Below are positions 49,190 to 62,130 of a stretch of 64,000 nt of DNA, one piece after another. Source of the stretch: Cymbidium sinense (lineage: Eukaryota > Streptophyta > Magnoliopsida > Asparagales > Orchidaceae); the NCBI GenBank assembly GCA_021442155.1, contig CM038218.1, positions 55,217,277-55,281,276 of the forward strand. Direction: 5' to 3'. Position 1 is the stretch's first letter; every line of letters starts with the position of its first letter. The translations under genes were made by a program, and so were the position numbers. The notes beneath the pieces are model-generated. The model saw nothing but the letters and a program-made list of their open reading frames with translations. It was not told where the DNA came from and did no database searches.

Positions 49190-49330
49190 CTAAACCTTGA
49201 ATAAAGATGTCATTGGGGAGTAGATCTAAAGAATAACCTTATCCTAACATAATTATGGTAGCTAAAGAAAATGTCTTCAAGAGACGGTCCCTTGACTATT
49301 AGAGATCTGAATACCTTAAAATCTAATCCT
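49190..49330 (-). other. Conserved junction between array and satellite (right)
   Basis: Reverse counterpart of 12857-12990. CCTTGAATAAAGATGTCATT, AATTATGGTAGCTAAAGAAA and GACTATTAGAGATCTGAATA match the left junction with a few substitutions. It links the CCCTAAA array to the 340-bp satellite in the same order as on the left. Confidence 0.8.
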
Positions 49331-50830
49331 AAATTATATTATAATACCATATATTACAATATTATGTACTATCATATATTTGAGCATGTTGTGATGTCTT
49401 ATCAGATGTTATAAGATGTTTTTAAAATATTTTAGTATATTATGGTATTATGCTCTATTACCTATGTCAATATAAATCATAAAAATATTGATTTAATAAA
49501 TCAGATGATGAAATTTGTTAAATTTAAATTGGAATTAGGTTGTATTACCAAAGGTGTGATATGCCACTTGTAGTCTAAAAAGTAAGATTTTATGTTCAAA
49601 ATAAATATTATATGTTGTAGCATAGTATAGCATCATATATCAGAATATATTGTTCTGAGCATTTTAAAATCTTTTTGTATTTTACAATCATGTAGCCAAG
49701 CCTACACTAGCATTGTTTATAAAAATGTTGATTTAGACTTTAAAATGGAAGAATTTGGCCAAATTCATAATAGGTAGAGCATGGCATCATAATATATTAT
49801 TTCAATTTAAAATATGTAAGTGATGCAACTAAAATATATATATTTTTATTGTTTAGACTATTTTTAGGATTTTTTATCTTAAGCAACCACTTGTGAAGTG
49901 ATTTGTAATATAATATAATATAATATATTATAGTGTATTATAATATAGGATGACATAGCATAGTGTAGAATCATGCACACATACTTTTGTGTATTAATAC
50001 TTATTGTTTAGCATATTTTAGTTGGTTATAGTATGATGTAGTAGAGTTTGTACGGTATAATTCATAAAAAAAATAATTTATAGGTGAGATAATGGGATTT
50101 GGCCAAATTTAAGGGTAAGCTTTAGGAACATAATTAGGTGTGCTATGGTGTGTCATTTAATCAAAAGAATGAAATTTTGCATCCAAAATAAATGTTCATT
50201 TTTTAAACAAAGTTTATAATTTTTTCTTAAAGTGATTCATTTTAAGGTGTAATGTAAGATAATATATTATATGAAAGCATATTAAAATATAATGTGCATA
50301 ACAATATAACTTCACACACATATGAATGTGGTTATGTGTTTCTAAATGTTATTGTACATTTTAGTATGTTTTACTTTTGTTATAATACATTGGGTCAAAA
50401 CTCATAAAAATGTCAATTTGAAGGGATGAGATGGAAGAATTTGGCCAAATTCATGACACACACCAAGAAGCAACACCAAAATTATGCTATTTTGTACCAT
50501 TTATAATAGAAAAATAACAATTTTACATCCAAAATGATCATTATTCATATTTTGAGAAAATTTTGTTATTAGTTCTTTTTAAGTGATTCTAAAGAAGTGT
50601 AATGTTAGAAAATTTATTATATTATAGCAAATTATAATATAACATCAAATATTATAATATAATCTTGTGTGTTAATTCACACTATAATATGTTTAGCATG
50701 ATATTTTATAGTTAGTTTGAGCTTGCATCACAAATAATAAAATGTTGATTATAATGTTAAGATGATGTAATTTGAATAATTCATTAGTAGGGTTTTGGTT
50801 GAAGTATTAAAGGTGTGCATAAAAGAAGAA
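49330..50830 (-). repeat. ~340-bp AT-rich satellite, right block
   Basis: Reverse copies of the satellite at 11373-12857. TTTGGCCAAATT or a close form recurs near 49756, 50098 and 50437, a step of about 340 bp. The flanking words (ACACCAAGAAGCAACACC, TCAAAACTCATAAAAATG) match the left block monomer by monomer. It has no coding potential. Confidence 0.75.
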
Positions 50831-50869
50831 ATAAGATTTGATGAAATTCCATGTCAAGGACATGGAGGG

Positions 50870-52100
50870 AGATCCGCTATGGGATCACACATGCATTGGA
50901 CATGACATGTGAGGTACCGCTAGGGGTGTCCTCTAGGGAGTTTTGCTGACACTACCTTAAAGATTGGATGCCTGCATGGAAAAAGGTACCGCTAGGGGTG
51001 TCCTCCTAATCCACAAGTGAATACATATCTTTTTTATATGTTTGCATGGACCCTGGTTGTGTATGAGGGACCACACTAAGAAGGGGATATGTCATCCTTG
51101 ACCTATCTCAGATTTACCAGACCAAGGGAGAATTTACACATCCACAGGATGGCTTCTCTAACCACAGGGGTGGTTACTTGGTAAGTGGAACTACCCAATC
51201 CAATAGTAACCCAGGTAGTGTCTAAATGGGGTCGTAAAAAATGTGATCCAAACATACGGGAGGTGCATGGTGGAAAAGAAAGCTAGGGGTGTCCTCTTAA
51301 GGGCTTTATCTTGAGCCTTGGAAAAGAAAGCTTATAGGTGTACGGTGGCCAACTCAAGGAGAAAGCGTAGCAGACTTACATCTGCCATGAGTGGTGTACC
51401 CTAACGTGTGAGAACCAACCAACATAACCTGTATCCATGAGCATGAGTGGTGTACCCATCAACATAGTGAGAACCAATCAACCTAACGTGCCCGTCGGTG
51501 TCCAATAATTAATTTACAAAGAAAGTGTGTAGGCATATAACTTTTGAAGTGGAACTGATCATTGGGATAGTTTGTCATCGGTGAGACAGATGTTATCTGA
51601 CCTAGAGCGACTACTAAGTGGGGAGCCCCGAGGAAGGATTGGACCCAGACTTGAAGTAGTCAAGAGGGAAGGAGCTGCTAGGGGACTTATACTAAACCTT
51701 AAATATACTCGACCCAATTAGTGCACAAAGGCTAATCCAAGAAGAAGACGTAGTAGACTCACATCCTCTTAAATGAAGCCAACATGAGTTAGCTTACCAT
51801 CCATGTAGTAAGACCTACCAAACTAACAAGGCCCTCGTTAATATGTAGTGGCCAAGTAAGGAAGGAAAGTGTAGCAGACTTACATCCTCCAAAGCAAGAA
51901 GACCACTGGGGTGACACACTAGCAGGGTAGCATGTCAGCTCGACCTAGATCAGCTACTGAGTGAGTGTCATTGGGGGCGTTATCCCAACCCAGAGTAGCC
52001 TGAGATAAAAGATATATGTTTGTTTTATATGTTTGTGTGTAGTTTGTGTTTGTATTGTGTCGATAAAGGATAGGATGCTGCTTGGGTTCCTTACACCTAC
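50870..52100 (-). repeat. 3' tandem-repeat region of copy B
   Basis: It holds four modules with AGACTTACATCCTCC-like sequence (near 51357, 51517, 51739 and 51857), two GGTACCGCTAGGGGTGTCCTC-type direct repeats quoted here as CCGCTAGGGGTGTCCTC (near 50915 and 50990), and a third partial form near 51283. It is shorter than the matching region of copy A by about 1 kb, through loss of repeat modules. No gene is seen. Confidence 0.65.
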
Positions 52101-52109
52101 CCTAAACAC

Positions 52110-53300
52110 ATCATCATGGATTCAAATAAGAATACTTTCAACATGGAAGAGATTGAATTCAAAATGGAATTTTTATTGATGAAAATTATTTTTAAACATG
52201 ATTTATAATATTTCTTTAAGTAGAACCCATTGATAAGAAGATTTGAGTGCTCTCCCTTATGATTAATAATTTGACAAAATTCTCTTTGGTAGGCCTTCTC
52301 TATGGCAAAAGAGCCTTCCTAAGTGGGTTCAAACTTGCCTCCCATCTTACGACGGGCAACATTCAGTCTCCCTAGAAATAAAATAAGCTTTCCTACTTGA
52401 AAAGCTCTAGGGTGGACCAACTTGTTGTGAGCTTGAATCATTTTAGCTTTGTACAACTCGAGGTTTTGTCATACCCATAGGTATCTCTCCTCCAAACCTT
52501 CGAGCTATTCTAATAGCAACATGGCATTCTGCTTTATTATGATCTTACTATCCATAACTATCCTTAGTGATGGGAGTTGGACTTCTAATGGTAGAATGAC
52601 TTCGGACCCATACACTAAGGAAAAGGAGGACCGAAGAGTTATAGTTATATATGTGGTGCAGTAGGCCCACAAGGCTTCAATTAACTACTCATGCCACTGT
52701 CGCTTATTGTTGTTGAGTGTCTTCTTTAGTATTTGGATGAGAGTTTTATTGAATGCTTTTGCTAAGCCATTTTCCCTCAGGTAGTTGATGGTAGAATATT
52801 TCCAATCTATGTTATGCCTTTAGGCAAAGTTGTTGATCTCAGTGTTCTTGAATGCAATACCATTATCAAATATAATTCATCGAGGCACTCCAAACCTATT
52901 TACGATATGGTTCCTAAAAAATTGGAGCACATGCTGAAATGTGACCTCTCTGAGAGGAATCCCCTTCGCCCATTTGGAAAAGTAGTCAATAGTAGCTAAG
53001 ATGAACTGGTGACCCTTAGAATAAAAAGGATCAATCAAACTCACTATGTCGCACCAACACCGAATGTCCATCGCCAATGTAGTATGTAGAATGTTGAGTG
53101 GTTAGTGTAAGAGCACACCGTGTATTTGACATTGGTGGAATCGCCTAAACGTATCCATGCAATATTTGATCATCGATGCCAGTAGTATCCTCGTCACTTG
53201 ATCTTGGCTTTCATCTTCGGACCAGGTTGTTTAGCTCCACATAATCCTGAGTGTACCTCAATCATGATCTTATGGTCTTCGTGCTTGTCTAAACAACGTA
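52110..53300 (-). pseudogene. Integrase remnant, copy B
   Basis: The minus-strand piece at 53077-52877 is open and reads CDIVSLIDP, KGHQFILATIDYFSKWAK and PLREVTFQHVLQFF, so the first catalytic aspartate lost in copy A is present here. Downstream, IIFDNGIAF supplies the second aspartate, but GLAKAFNK has lysine where the catalytic glutamate should be. The C-terminal domain is recognisable as PRAFQVGKL and GGKFEPT followed by a stop. Stops near 53110 and within the core prevent a full product. Confidence 0.85.
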
Positions 53301-53399
53301 ACCACATATGATCGAAAGACCACCGGTACAAGACACCATCCATAAGAGCATAAGAAAGTGCTCTTTGCTTCATCTGATGGGCTTGAGACTTCGTGAGGT

Positions 53400-53960
53400 T
53401 TGTCTTTATTTAGGTAATCCATGAATGGTTTCCTCTAATCTTACTCCTTGTCCTTCTTAGCAATGGCAACCTCCCCTTCAAGAGAGTACTTTTTGATGAG
53501 TTCATTATCAATAAGGGATAAGACTTGTCTATTTTTGACCTTTAGTGATATGGACTCATCTCTAACATGCCAACTCCTTGGCAAGCTTGGCAAAAGCATA
53601 TGCTACAACTTTCTCTCCATGGTGTACTTATGGTAGTGATGAAGCTTGGGCTTTATAACCTTATAGGACCTAGTGATTTGGTTGATAACTAGCTAAGAAT
53701 CCTAGAAGATATTGATGTTCTGGATTATTTGAGTAATGACTAACTCCAGACTAGCAATTAGAGCATCATATTTAGCTTTATTGTTGGTGCAAGGATTGGA
53801 CAGAGGATATGAGAAACAAATCACATCATGGTTAGAAGTTAAGAGAACTATTCCTACCTTGCCTTTCATGGAATAGTAGATTGTGGTTCTTCTCCTCTTA
53901 GAGAGGAAGCCGCACCATCAAAGTACATCTCTCAGTGGTGAATTCTAGCATCCCGTAAGT
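53400..53960 (-). pseudogene. Second (archaeal-type) RNase H remnant, copy B
   Basis: NNKAKYDALIASLEL lies near 53795-53750 on the minus strand, the equivalent of NNEAKYEAL in copy A, followed by sequence matching 7350-7700. The plus-strand open frame at 53448-53636 is antisense to it. Frameshifts are present. It supports placing the family in the Tat group. Confidence 0.7.
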
Positions 53961-54299
53961 TCATGATTTGTTTGTCAAGGAGTTCACCATTAAGTAGAGA
54001 GTCAGTAGGAAGTGGGTGTGCTGCTAAAAAATCTGCTAGCACTTGTCCTTTCACCGCATGGAGAGGTACGAAGGTAATATCATACTACATACAGATCATG
54101 AACTATCATGCCAACCGTCTAGATAGCATCAGATCTGTCATGAGATACTGCAGTGAATTGATCCTAGAGATTAAGTTCACCTTAGAGGAAGCACATAGTG
54201 CTGTAGCTTTTGGGATGCAAAGATTAAAACTAGGCAATGCTTCTCAATGGGTGGATAATTATCCTCACTAGGTATTAGACAATGGTTAAAATAGTAGTG

Positions 54300-55130
54300 T
54301 GAATTTTCCTTCCCTTCATCATTGGCTTAGGCCAACAAAGCACCAAGGGAGTCGTCTAACACAACAGTGTAAAGTAGGAGTGGCTTACCTGGGATAGGGG
54401 CTGCTAGAACCAGTGATGTCATCAGGTAATGCTTGATGTCTTTGAAGGCATGCTCACACCTATCATCCCAATTGAACTTGGCATCCTCTTTGACAAGTGA
54501 TGAGATTGGCTGACATCTTCCTGATAAGTTGGATATAAAGCATTTTAGATACCCCAACCACCCTTGGAATGATCTGCGTTGAGTTAAACTTTTAGGGGGT
54601 GGAATTTCTAATATCGCCTTGATCTTCTCTGGATCAATTTTAATTCCCTAGTGTTGGACAATAAACCCAAAGAATTTCCCTAAAACTACTCTGAATGCAT
54701 ACTTTAGGGGGTTCATTTTGAGGTTAAATTATCTTAACTATTCAAAAATTACTCTCAAGTCAAAAAGATGGTCTTTTTTTCTCTACTTTTGAATATGAGA
54801 TCATCGACATGGCATTCAACTTGATGATGAATGAGTTCATCAAAGATGTGAGTCAGAGCCTGCTAAGATATAGCACCGACATTTTTAAGGCTGAAAGGAA
54901 TGACCTTATAGTAATAGATTTTGATCAAAGCAGTGTTTCTTTCATCTTCAAGGACTATATTTATTATATCCGATGAGCCATCCATAAAAAATAAGATTGC
55001 ATGAGATGAGGCAATGTCCACCATCGCTCGGGTTGGTAGTGGAAATTCATCTTTGGACATCCTTATTTAAATCCATAAATTAATGCATATGTGAATTTGG
55101 CCATTCTTTTACTTAACTAGGACAATCTTG
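54300..55130 (-). pseudogene. Reverse transcriptase and first RNase H remnant, copy B
   Basis: Two open minus-strand pieces remain. At 55060-54863: SKDEFPLPTRAMVDIASSHA and LEDERNTALIKIYYYKVIPF. At 54557-54327: LKCFISNLSGRCQPISSLV and GKPLLLYTVVLDDSLGALLA. Between them the catalytic box reads HVDD at 54811-54800, keeping both aspartates (first position H instead of Y), unlike YIND in copy A. Stops and frameshifts between the pieces still inactivate it. Confidence 0.85.
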
Positions 55131-55149
55131 ATAACCGTGTAGGTATTTT

Positions 55150-56280
55150 CTTCGGAGCAAGCCATCATTGATCGCTTTTGACTTCATAAATGACCTGTTG
55201 TTCTATGTTTAATCACATTCGTCTAAGAGCTTGTTTAATAGGGTAAGCAGTAAGCTCTATTGCTAGTTTATGGACTGCTACATCAGGAGCCAATCCAGGC
55301 ATCCCATCATAACACTATGCAAAGTATACCTTAAACTCAATCAATAGCCATTGGTTTCAATTTCATTCAACAAAGTACTGATGTATGTCGGGTGTGGATC
55401 TTCTTCAATTCCTAAGTTGATTTGCTAGAGCTCGTCTATGGTTGACTTGATCTCTTCTTCAAACTTTGGCAATGCATCATTGACTTCAAAATCATCAGGA
55501 TCATCTAAAGTTTTTAAGAACATCTCCTAATATGAGTTAATATGATTTGAAAAGAACATATCAGATTCTTAGATATTAGTGATGATTAAGTAGTAATCAT
55601 TATCATTGATTGGACCCACTATATAGAATCCTAGTCCTGGCCTTGATTGACAGCTTTTGCATTTATCCTTCCATATTCTTTTGAAGTAGTTTGACCTATG
55701 CTTTGACCAAGTATGTGAGATTAACCCTTTCTTTGCTAAATTATGAACACAAGGAAAGTACCAATCAAAAGGTAATTATATTAAATCTTTATAGGAATCA
55801 TACTCAAGTTCTACATCAACTTCTTGACTTGAGGATGATGCTCCCAGAAATAACCTCTGAGTCTTCACACTTGTGGATGACTTAGGGGCTTCCTTAACTA
55901 CCTAACCCTCAACTTTTTGAGAGGAAAGTTGGGTTAAAGCTAAGGTTCCCAACTGATGCCTAACTGCTTCACATATAGATTGGATACACTTATGCTTTGC
56001 TTTGGCTCAAGTGTCTTCATTACTATCCGCTCAAGTGTCACCTCCAAGGGAATCTACTATTAGAAGAGTCGATGGTGTCCCAACCATATAAGACTCATCC
56101 CATGAACTAGATTCTAGATCTATATGGATAGTTGGTGTACTGGTATTGGGATATATCTTCGTGGCCAATAAGGAGGTTTTCCACCCATGGGACTGCATCT
56201 GAACTGGCCTCTTCCTCTACCTAGTGGATCTCAGGTCATCCAACCCATATATTCAAATGGAGTAACAAACTATGAGTGAA
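55150..56280 (-). pseudogene. Pol spacer, copy B
   Basis: Reverse match to 4900-5930 of copy A, including sequence corresponding to EEEIKSTIDELK and the QRISLFK region. It is broken by stops. The plus-strand frame at 55691-55885 is antisense. Confidence 0.6.
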
Positions 56281-56324
56281 ATCTAATATCAGGCTCTACT
56301 TCCTCCTCCAAGTTAATTTTCTCC

Positions 56325-56410
56325 CCCTTTAATTTTTTTTTCATTTTATCTTATCTTATCTTTTTATTTTTCTTTTTCTTTTTCTTTTTTTTCTTTTTCT
56401 TTTATTTTTA
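56325..56410 (-). repeat. Purine tract of copy B (pyrimidines on +)
   Basis: CTTTTT and TTTTCTTTTTC tandem repeats plus a TCTTATCTTATC stretch, equivalent to the AAAAG tract at 4811-4890. Confidence 0.85.
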
Positions 56411-56523
56411 AACTATGGCTAAGTTCACAAGAATAGACTTGTTGATTTTTAGAGAGGTAGTAAGCCACATCCTCATATATGCCAACCAAGTGAACTATAA
56501 ATGGCTTCTCTCTTTGACACAAG

Positions 56524-56690
56524 AAAGGATCCCACCTCATGAACTTTGCACATCTAGAGAGGATAGAACTATGTTGTTCTCATGTATCTATGGTCTCCCA
56601 AGCAAAGTGTTGAAAGATGTATCCGAGTCTATAATGTGAAACTTGGCTTCAGTCTTCCAATCATCTATCTCCAAGGGCAACACTATGGAG
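56524..56690 (-). pseudogene. Retroviral-type aspartic protease tail, copy B
   Basis: The minus-strand frame reads PLEIDDWKTEAKFHIIDSD, TSFNTLLGRP, then a stop in place of the conserved tryptophan, then IHENNIV. As in copies A and C, nothing upstream resembles the catalytic N-terminal half. The open plus-strand frame at 56415-56639 is its antisense. Confidence 0.75.
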
Positions 56691-56899
56691 CCTAAAGCTT
56701 GTTGACCTCACTTTTGGAGTGCGGATTTAATCTTCCCATCTTAGACTTAGGAGTTTTCTAGACACTAAGACTTCCCTAGTCATAAGACACTTCTAACAAT
56801 TAGGTAAGAACTTAACCTAAGCCTAAAGACTTAGAAGGGTTAACCATATGATTAGGTTATTCCTTACAATAGGATAATAAACCTATCCTACAACCCAAA

Positions 56900-58116
56900 T
56901 TCAATCCATGTTCACCTTCTCAAGCCAAACCTCAAGTTCAATTCAAACATAGAATTCAAACCCAAATCCAAACCAAAATTTCAAAACCAAATGATTGAAG
57001 CCCATGATCAAATCCAAACTTGAAACCCTTCCTAAGCCATATGACCTATCCCATGGACTTAGCCAAATATTAATCCAAATCAATCCAAAATCAATTGAAT
57101 TTCTCATAATCAATTTATATAATCAATCATATTGCTAAATATAAATCAAATCAACATTCAAATGATCAAAACTAAATCAAACTGAATTAAATTAAATCAA
57201 AACCCCTTCCTAAGCCATATGACTTATCACATGGAGTTAGCTAAATCTTAATCCAAATCAAGTCAAACTCTATTGATTTTCTTACAAATCGATCATATTT
57301 TCAATTATCCTCATAAATTTAAATGAAATATACATTTAAATCATCAAAACTAGATCAAACCAAATCAAAATCCAAACCAAAGCCACATGACCCAACTCTA
57401 TGGACATAGCCAAATTATTTCATTCCAAAACCCAAATTCAATTGATTTTCTCAAGAATCAATCATACCTTCAATCATATTCACAAATATAAATGAAATTT
57501 GCAATCATCAAGCCAAACCAAAATCAACTTAAGTCAAACACAACCAAAACCCATTTGAACCCGAGCCAATTGCAATTGAATTTATATATCAATCCCAAAT
57601 CCATATATAAACTCAACCCAAAATCAAACCAACTAAACCCTATTGGTCCACTTGACCCAAAGTGGCCAATTTGACCTATTTGAGCCAATTTCTAATCCTA
57701 CCCAAATTGGATTGAACCAAGCTAATCAAAACGTCCCATCATGACTGTTGATCACCCTAGGTTGATCAATTTTCACAAATTGGGTCAGCAACTTGGTCAT
57801 TTGACCAAGTCAACCCCTTAACCCATAATGAATGTAAAACTAGCCAAATTGCAACCTAAGCCAAATCACTTGATTCCAATGATTCATACCAAATCAAAAC
57901 CAATATTTGAATATGACTTCACCTTCAATTGGGTCAAACTAAACCCAATTGGCCCTCTTGACCCAAGTTGAACCAAATTGAACTAAAAGACCAAATTGGC
58001 TCAAATAAAAATATAAACTAAATTGATTATAACAAATGGCTCAAGTTCAATCCAAATTGATTGTTGAACTTGACCAAAGCCTTGATTTGACCCAATTGAA
58101 CCCAATTGACCTACTA
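56900..58116 (-). repeat. GGTCAA-rich non-coding block, copy B
   Basis: Reverse equivalent of about 3085-4320, full of TTGACC and CCAATTGG words. It is cut at 58116, where the array resumes after CCCAATTGACCTACT. The plus-strand frame at 57492-57674 is a product of the repeat. Confidence 0.65.
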
Positions 58117-61100
58117 AAAAATATAATAAAAACTAAACCTAAAAAATATAATAAAACCTAAACCTAAACCTAAAAATTAAAAATAGAACCTAAACCTAAA
58201 AAAATAAAATTAAAATAAAACTAAACTAAAAAATAAACCTAATCCTAAACCTAAAAAATAAACTAAAATAAATAAACCTCAAATAAATTAAGTAAACTAA
58301 AAATAAAAATTAACTTAAATAAAAATAAATAAGAAAATAAACTAAAATAAATAAAAAAACTAAATAAACCTAAACCTACCAGTTAACTTAATATAAAAAA
58401 AATTAATAAAATAAAAAAATAAAAAACCCTAAATTATAAACCCTAAACCCTAAGCCCTAAACCCTAAACATTAAACCCTAAACCCTAAACCCTAAACCCT
58501 AAAACCTAAACCCTAAACACTGAACACTAAACCCTAAACCTTAAACCCTAAAACCTACAACCCTAAACCCTAAACCCTAAACCCCAAACCCTAAACCCAA
58601 AACCCTAAACCCTAAGCCATAAAAATTGAAAAACCTAAACCTAAATAAAATAAATAAATAAAACCAAACCTAAATGAAATTTAAAATTAAAATAAAATAA
58701 AAACCTAAATTGAAACCTAAACCTAAACATATATATAAATAAAATAAATAATCCCAAAATAAATAAACTAAACTAAATTGAAATAAAAATAAACCAAACT
58801 AAAATAAAAAATAAAATATGCTAAAATAAACTAAATAAACCTAAATGTATGAGTTTACTTAATTTTAAAAAAATACAAAAAAACCCTAAACCCTAAAACT
58901 AACCCTAAACCCAGAACTCTAAACCCTAAACCATAAAATCCTAAACCCTAAACCCTAAACCCAAAATCCTAAACTCTATAGCCTTAAAACCCTAAACCAT
59001 AAACCCCAAACTCTAAACCCTAAAACCTACAACCCTAAACCCTAAACATTAAACCCCAAACCCAAACCCTAAACAATAAACCCTAAAAACTTAAAAACCT
59101 AAAGCTAAACTAAATAAAACCTAAAAGTAAAATAAATAAAACCTAAACCTAAATAAAATAACAAAATAAAATAAAATAAAAACCTAAACTAAAACCTAAA
59201 CCTAAACCTAAACATAAAAAATAAAAAAAATAAAAAAAACTATACTAAAATAAAACATATAAAAACCTAAACTAAACTAAAAAAAATATAATAAACCTAA
59301 GAAAAAAACTTAAATAAAATAAAAGCTAAATGTAAAAAAAAAATAAAATAAACCAAAAATAAAATAAAATAAAAACTAAATAAAAACCTAACCTTAAAAA
59401 ATAAACCTAATAATAAAACCTAAAATTAAATAAAAAATATAACCTAAACCTTAAACTAAATTAAAAAGCCTAAACCGAAAGTAAATAAACTAAAATAAAT
59501 CTAAACCTAAAATAAAATAAACAAAATTAAAATAAATAAAACCTAAACCTGAACTTTAAATAAACTAAACCTAAACCTAAAACTAAATAAAATACAATAA
59601 ACTAAAAATAAAGCTAAACATAAACTAAAAATAAAACCTAAACCCTAAACTTAAAATAAAAACCTAAAGCTGAAACCTAAAAAAATATAATAAAAACCTA
59701 AACCTAAACTTAAAAATAAAAAAATAAAACTTAAACCTTAAAAAATAAAAATAAAACTAAACTAAAAAATAACCATAAACCTATAACTAAACTTAGAAAA
59801 TAAACTAAAATAAAAAACCTAAACTAAAATAAATAAACCTAAAATTAATAAATTAAACTAAATAAGAATAAAAAACAAAATAAACTAAAATAAATAAAAA
59901 AATAAACTAAATAAACTAAATAAAAACCTAAACCTACTAGTTTACTTAATTTAAAAATAATAAAATAATAACAATAAAACAAATAAAAAAACCCTAAACC
60001 CTAAACCTACAATCCTAAACCCTAAACTAACCGTAAAACCCAAAGCCCTAAATCCTAAACCGTGAACCCTAAAACTTTAAACCCTAAATCGTGAACCCTA
60101 AACTCGAAACCCTAAGCCCTAAAACCTGCAACCCTAAACCTTAAACTCAAAACCACAAACCCTAAACCTTAAATCCTAAACCCTAAACCCATAACCTTAA
60201 AAACCTAAAAACTTAAAAACCTAAACCTAAACTAATAAATACCTAAAAATAAAATAAATAAAAAAACCTAAACCTAAATCAAATAAAAAAATAAAATAAA
60301 ATGAAAAACTAAACTAAACCCTAAACCTAAACCTAAAAAAAAACTAAACTAAAATAAAATAAATAAAAACCTAAACTAAATGAAAAAATAAAACAAACCT
60401 AAAAATAAAAAACCTAAGTAAAATAAAACTAAACCTAAAATAAGAATAAAGTAAACCTAAATAAAATAAAGTAAAAAACTAAATAAAAACCTAAACCTAA
60501 AAAATAAATCTAAAAATAAATAAATAAATAAAAACCTAAATCCTAAACTAGAAAAAACCTATACTTAAAATGAAAATAATATAAACCTAAACCTAAAATA
60601 AAAATAAAACCTAAACCTAAACCTAAACCATAAATGAAATAAAATAAACTAAAAATAAAACTAAACCTAAGCTAAAAAATAAAACCTGAAAATAAACCTA
60701 TAATAAAAACCTATAACCTAAACCTAAAAAATATAATAAATACCTAAACCTAAACATAAAAATGAAAAATAAAACCTAGACATAAAAAATAAAATAAAAA
60801 TATAACTAAACTAAAAAATAATCATAAACCTAAACCTAACAAATTAAATAAAACAAATAAAACTAAACTAAAATAAATAAACCTTAAATAAATACACTAA
60901 ACTAAATAAAAATAAAAATCAACCTAAATATACTTAAAATAAAATAAATATAAATAAATAAAAAATAAACTAAATAAACCTAAGTGTATGACTTTACTTA
61001 ATTTAAAATAAAATAAAATTAAAAAAATACAAAAAAAACTCTAACCGTAAACCCTAAACCCTTAAACTATCCCTAAACATACAACCCTAACCATACCCTA

Positions 61101-62130
61101 AACCTTAAACCCTAAACCCTAAAACCCTAAACTCTAAACCCTAAAACCTATAACCTTAAACCCTAAACCCCAAACCCTAAACCCTAAAAACCTAAAAACC
61201 TATTCCTAAACTAAATAAAATGTAAAAATAAAATAAATAAAAAAACCTAAACCTAATAAAATAAAAAAATAAAATAAAATAAAAACCTAAACTAAAATCA
61301 AAACCTAAGCCTAAATGTAAAAATAAAATAAAATAAAAAATAAAACTAAACTAAAGAATGAAATAAATAAAAGAAAATAAACTAAAATAAAATAAAAAAC
61401 ATAACTAAAATAAAACTAAACGTAAAATAAAAAAAATCTAAAATAAAAAATAAATAAAAACCTAACCCTAGAAAATAAACCTAAATAAAACCTAAACTTA
61501 AACTTAAAATAAACTAAACCTAAACCTTAAACTAAATAAAATAAAATAATCTAAAAATAAACCTAACTAATCTAAAAAATAAAACCTAAAAATAAACTTA
61601 AAATAAAAACCTAAATCCTAAACCTAAGAAAATAAAAATAAAAACCTAAACCTAAACCTAAAATTAAAAAATAAAACCTAAACCTAAAAAATAAATTAAA
61701 AATAAAACTAAACAAAAAATAAGCATAAACTTAATCTAAAACCTAAAAAAAATAAACTAAAATAAAAAAGCTAAACTAAAATAAATAATTCTAAAATAAG
61801 TAAACAAAGTTAAGTAAAAATAAATAATAAACCTAAATAAAAAATAAACTAAATAAAAACCTAAACATAACAGTTTTCTTAATTTAAAAAATTAAGAAAA
61901 ATTAAACAAATAAAAAAATAAAAAAAACCCTAAACCCTAAACTTACAATCCTAAACCCTAAACCCTAAACCCTAAACCCTAAACCATAAAACCCTAAACC
62001 CTATAACCATAAATTTTAAACCCTAAACCCTAAAACTCTAAACCCTGAACCCTGAACCCTAAACCCTAAACCCCTAAACCCTAAAACCTATGACCATAAA
62101 CCCCAGACCCTATACCCTAAACCTAATAAG
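58117..62130 (-). repeat. Degenerate plant telomere-like array (CCCTAAA on +), distal block
   Basis: CCCTAAA blocks (58420-58620, 58870-59090, 59985-60210, 61040-61200, 61920-62130) alternate with A-rich CCTAAA/AAATAAA blocks, with the boundary box near 58380, 58850, 59937, 60985 and 61868. The step between CCCTAAA blocks is about 1 kb in most cases. No GRP exon copy is present in this block. Confidence 0.9.

Larger units (their letters stand above)
26466..49190 (-). repeat. Degenerate plant telomere-like array (CCCTAAA on +), main block
   Basis: About 22.7 kb in which CCCTAAA-rich blocks (for example 27480-27650, 28010-28140, 29150-29350, 37640-37960, 40430-40700, 41510-41890 and 46030-46560) alternate with A-rich blocks of AAATAAAATAAA and CCTAAACCTAAA words. 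A box close to GTTTACTTAATTTAAAA sits where an A-rich block ends and a CCCTAAA block starts. Six GRP exon copies and one tail-only copy are embedded in the + orientation. Apart from these and a 27658-27945 insert, I see no gene; open frames such as 44720-44926 or 48322-48507 lie inside the exon copies. Confidence 0.9.
50830..58116 (-). mobile_element. Tat-like Ty3/gypsy remnant, copy B
   Basis: Reading the minus strand from 58116 downward gives the GGTCAA-rich block, protease tail, purine tract, pol spacer, reverse transcriptase, two RNase H domains, integrase and 3' repeats, matching copy A from about 3085 to 11340. Its pol is less damaged than that of copy A in several places. The 5' end is cut at 58116, where CCCTAAA-type array begins, about 1 kb further in than the 5' end of copy C. 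No LTR is visible at either end. Confidence 0.8.
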
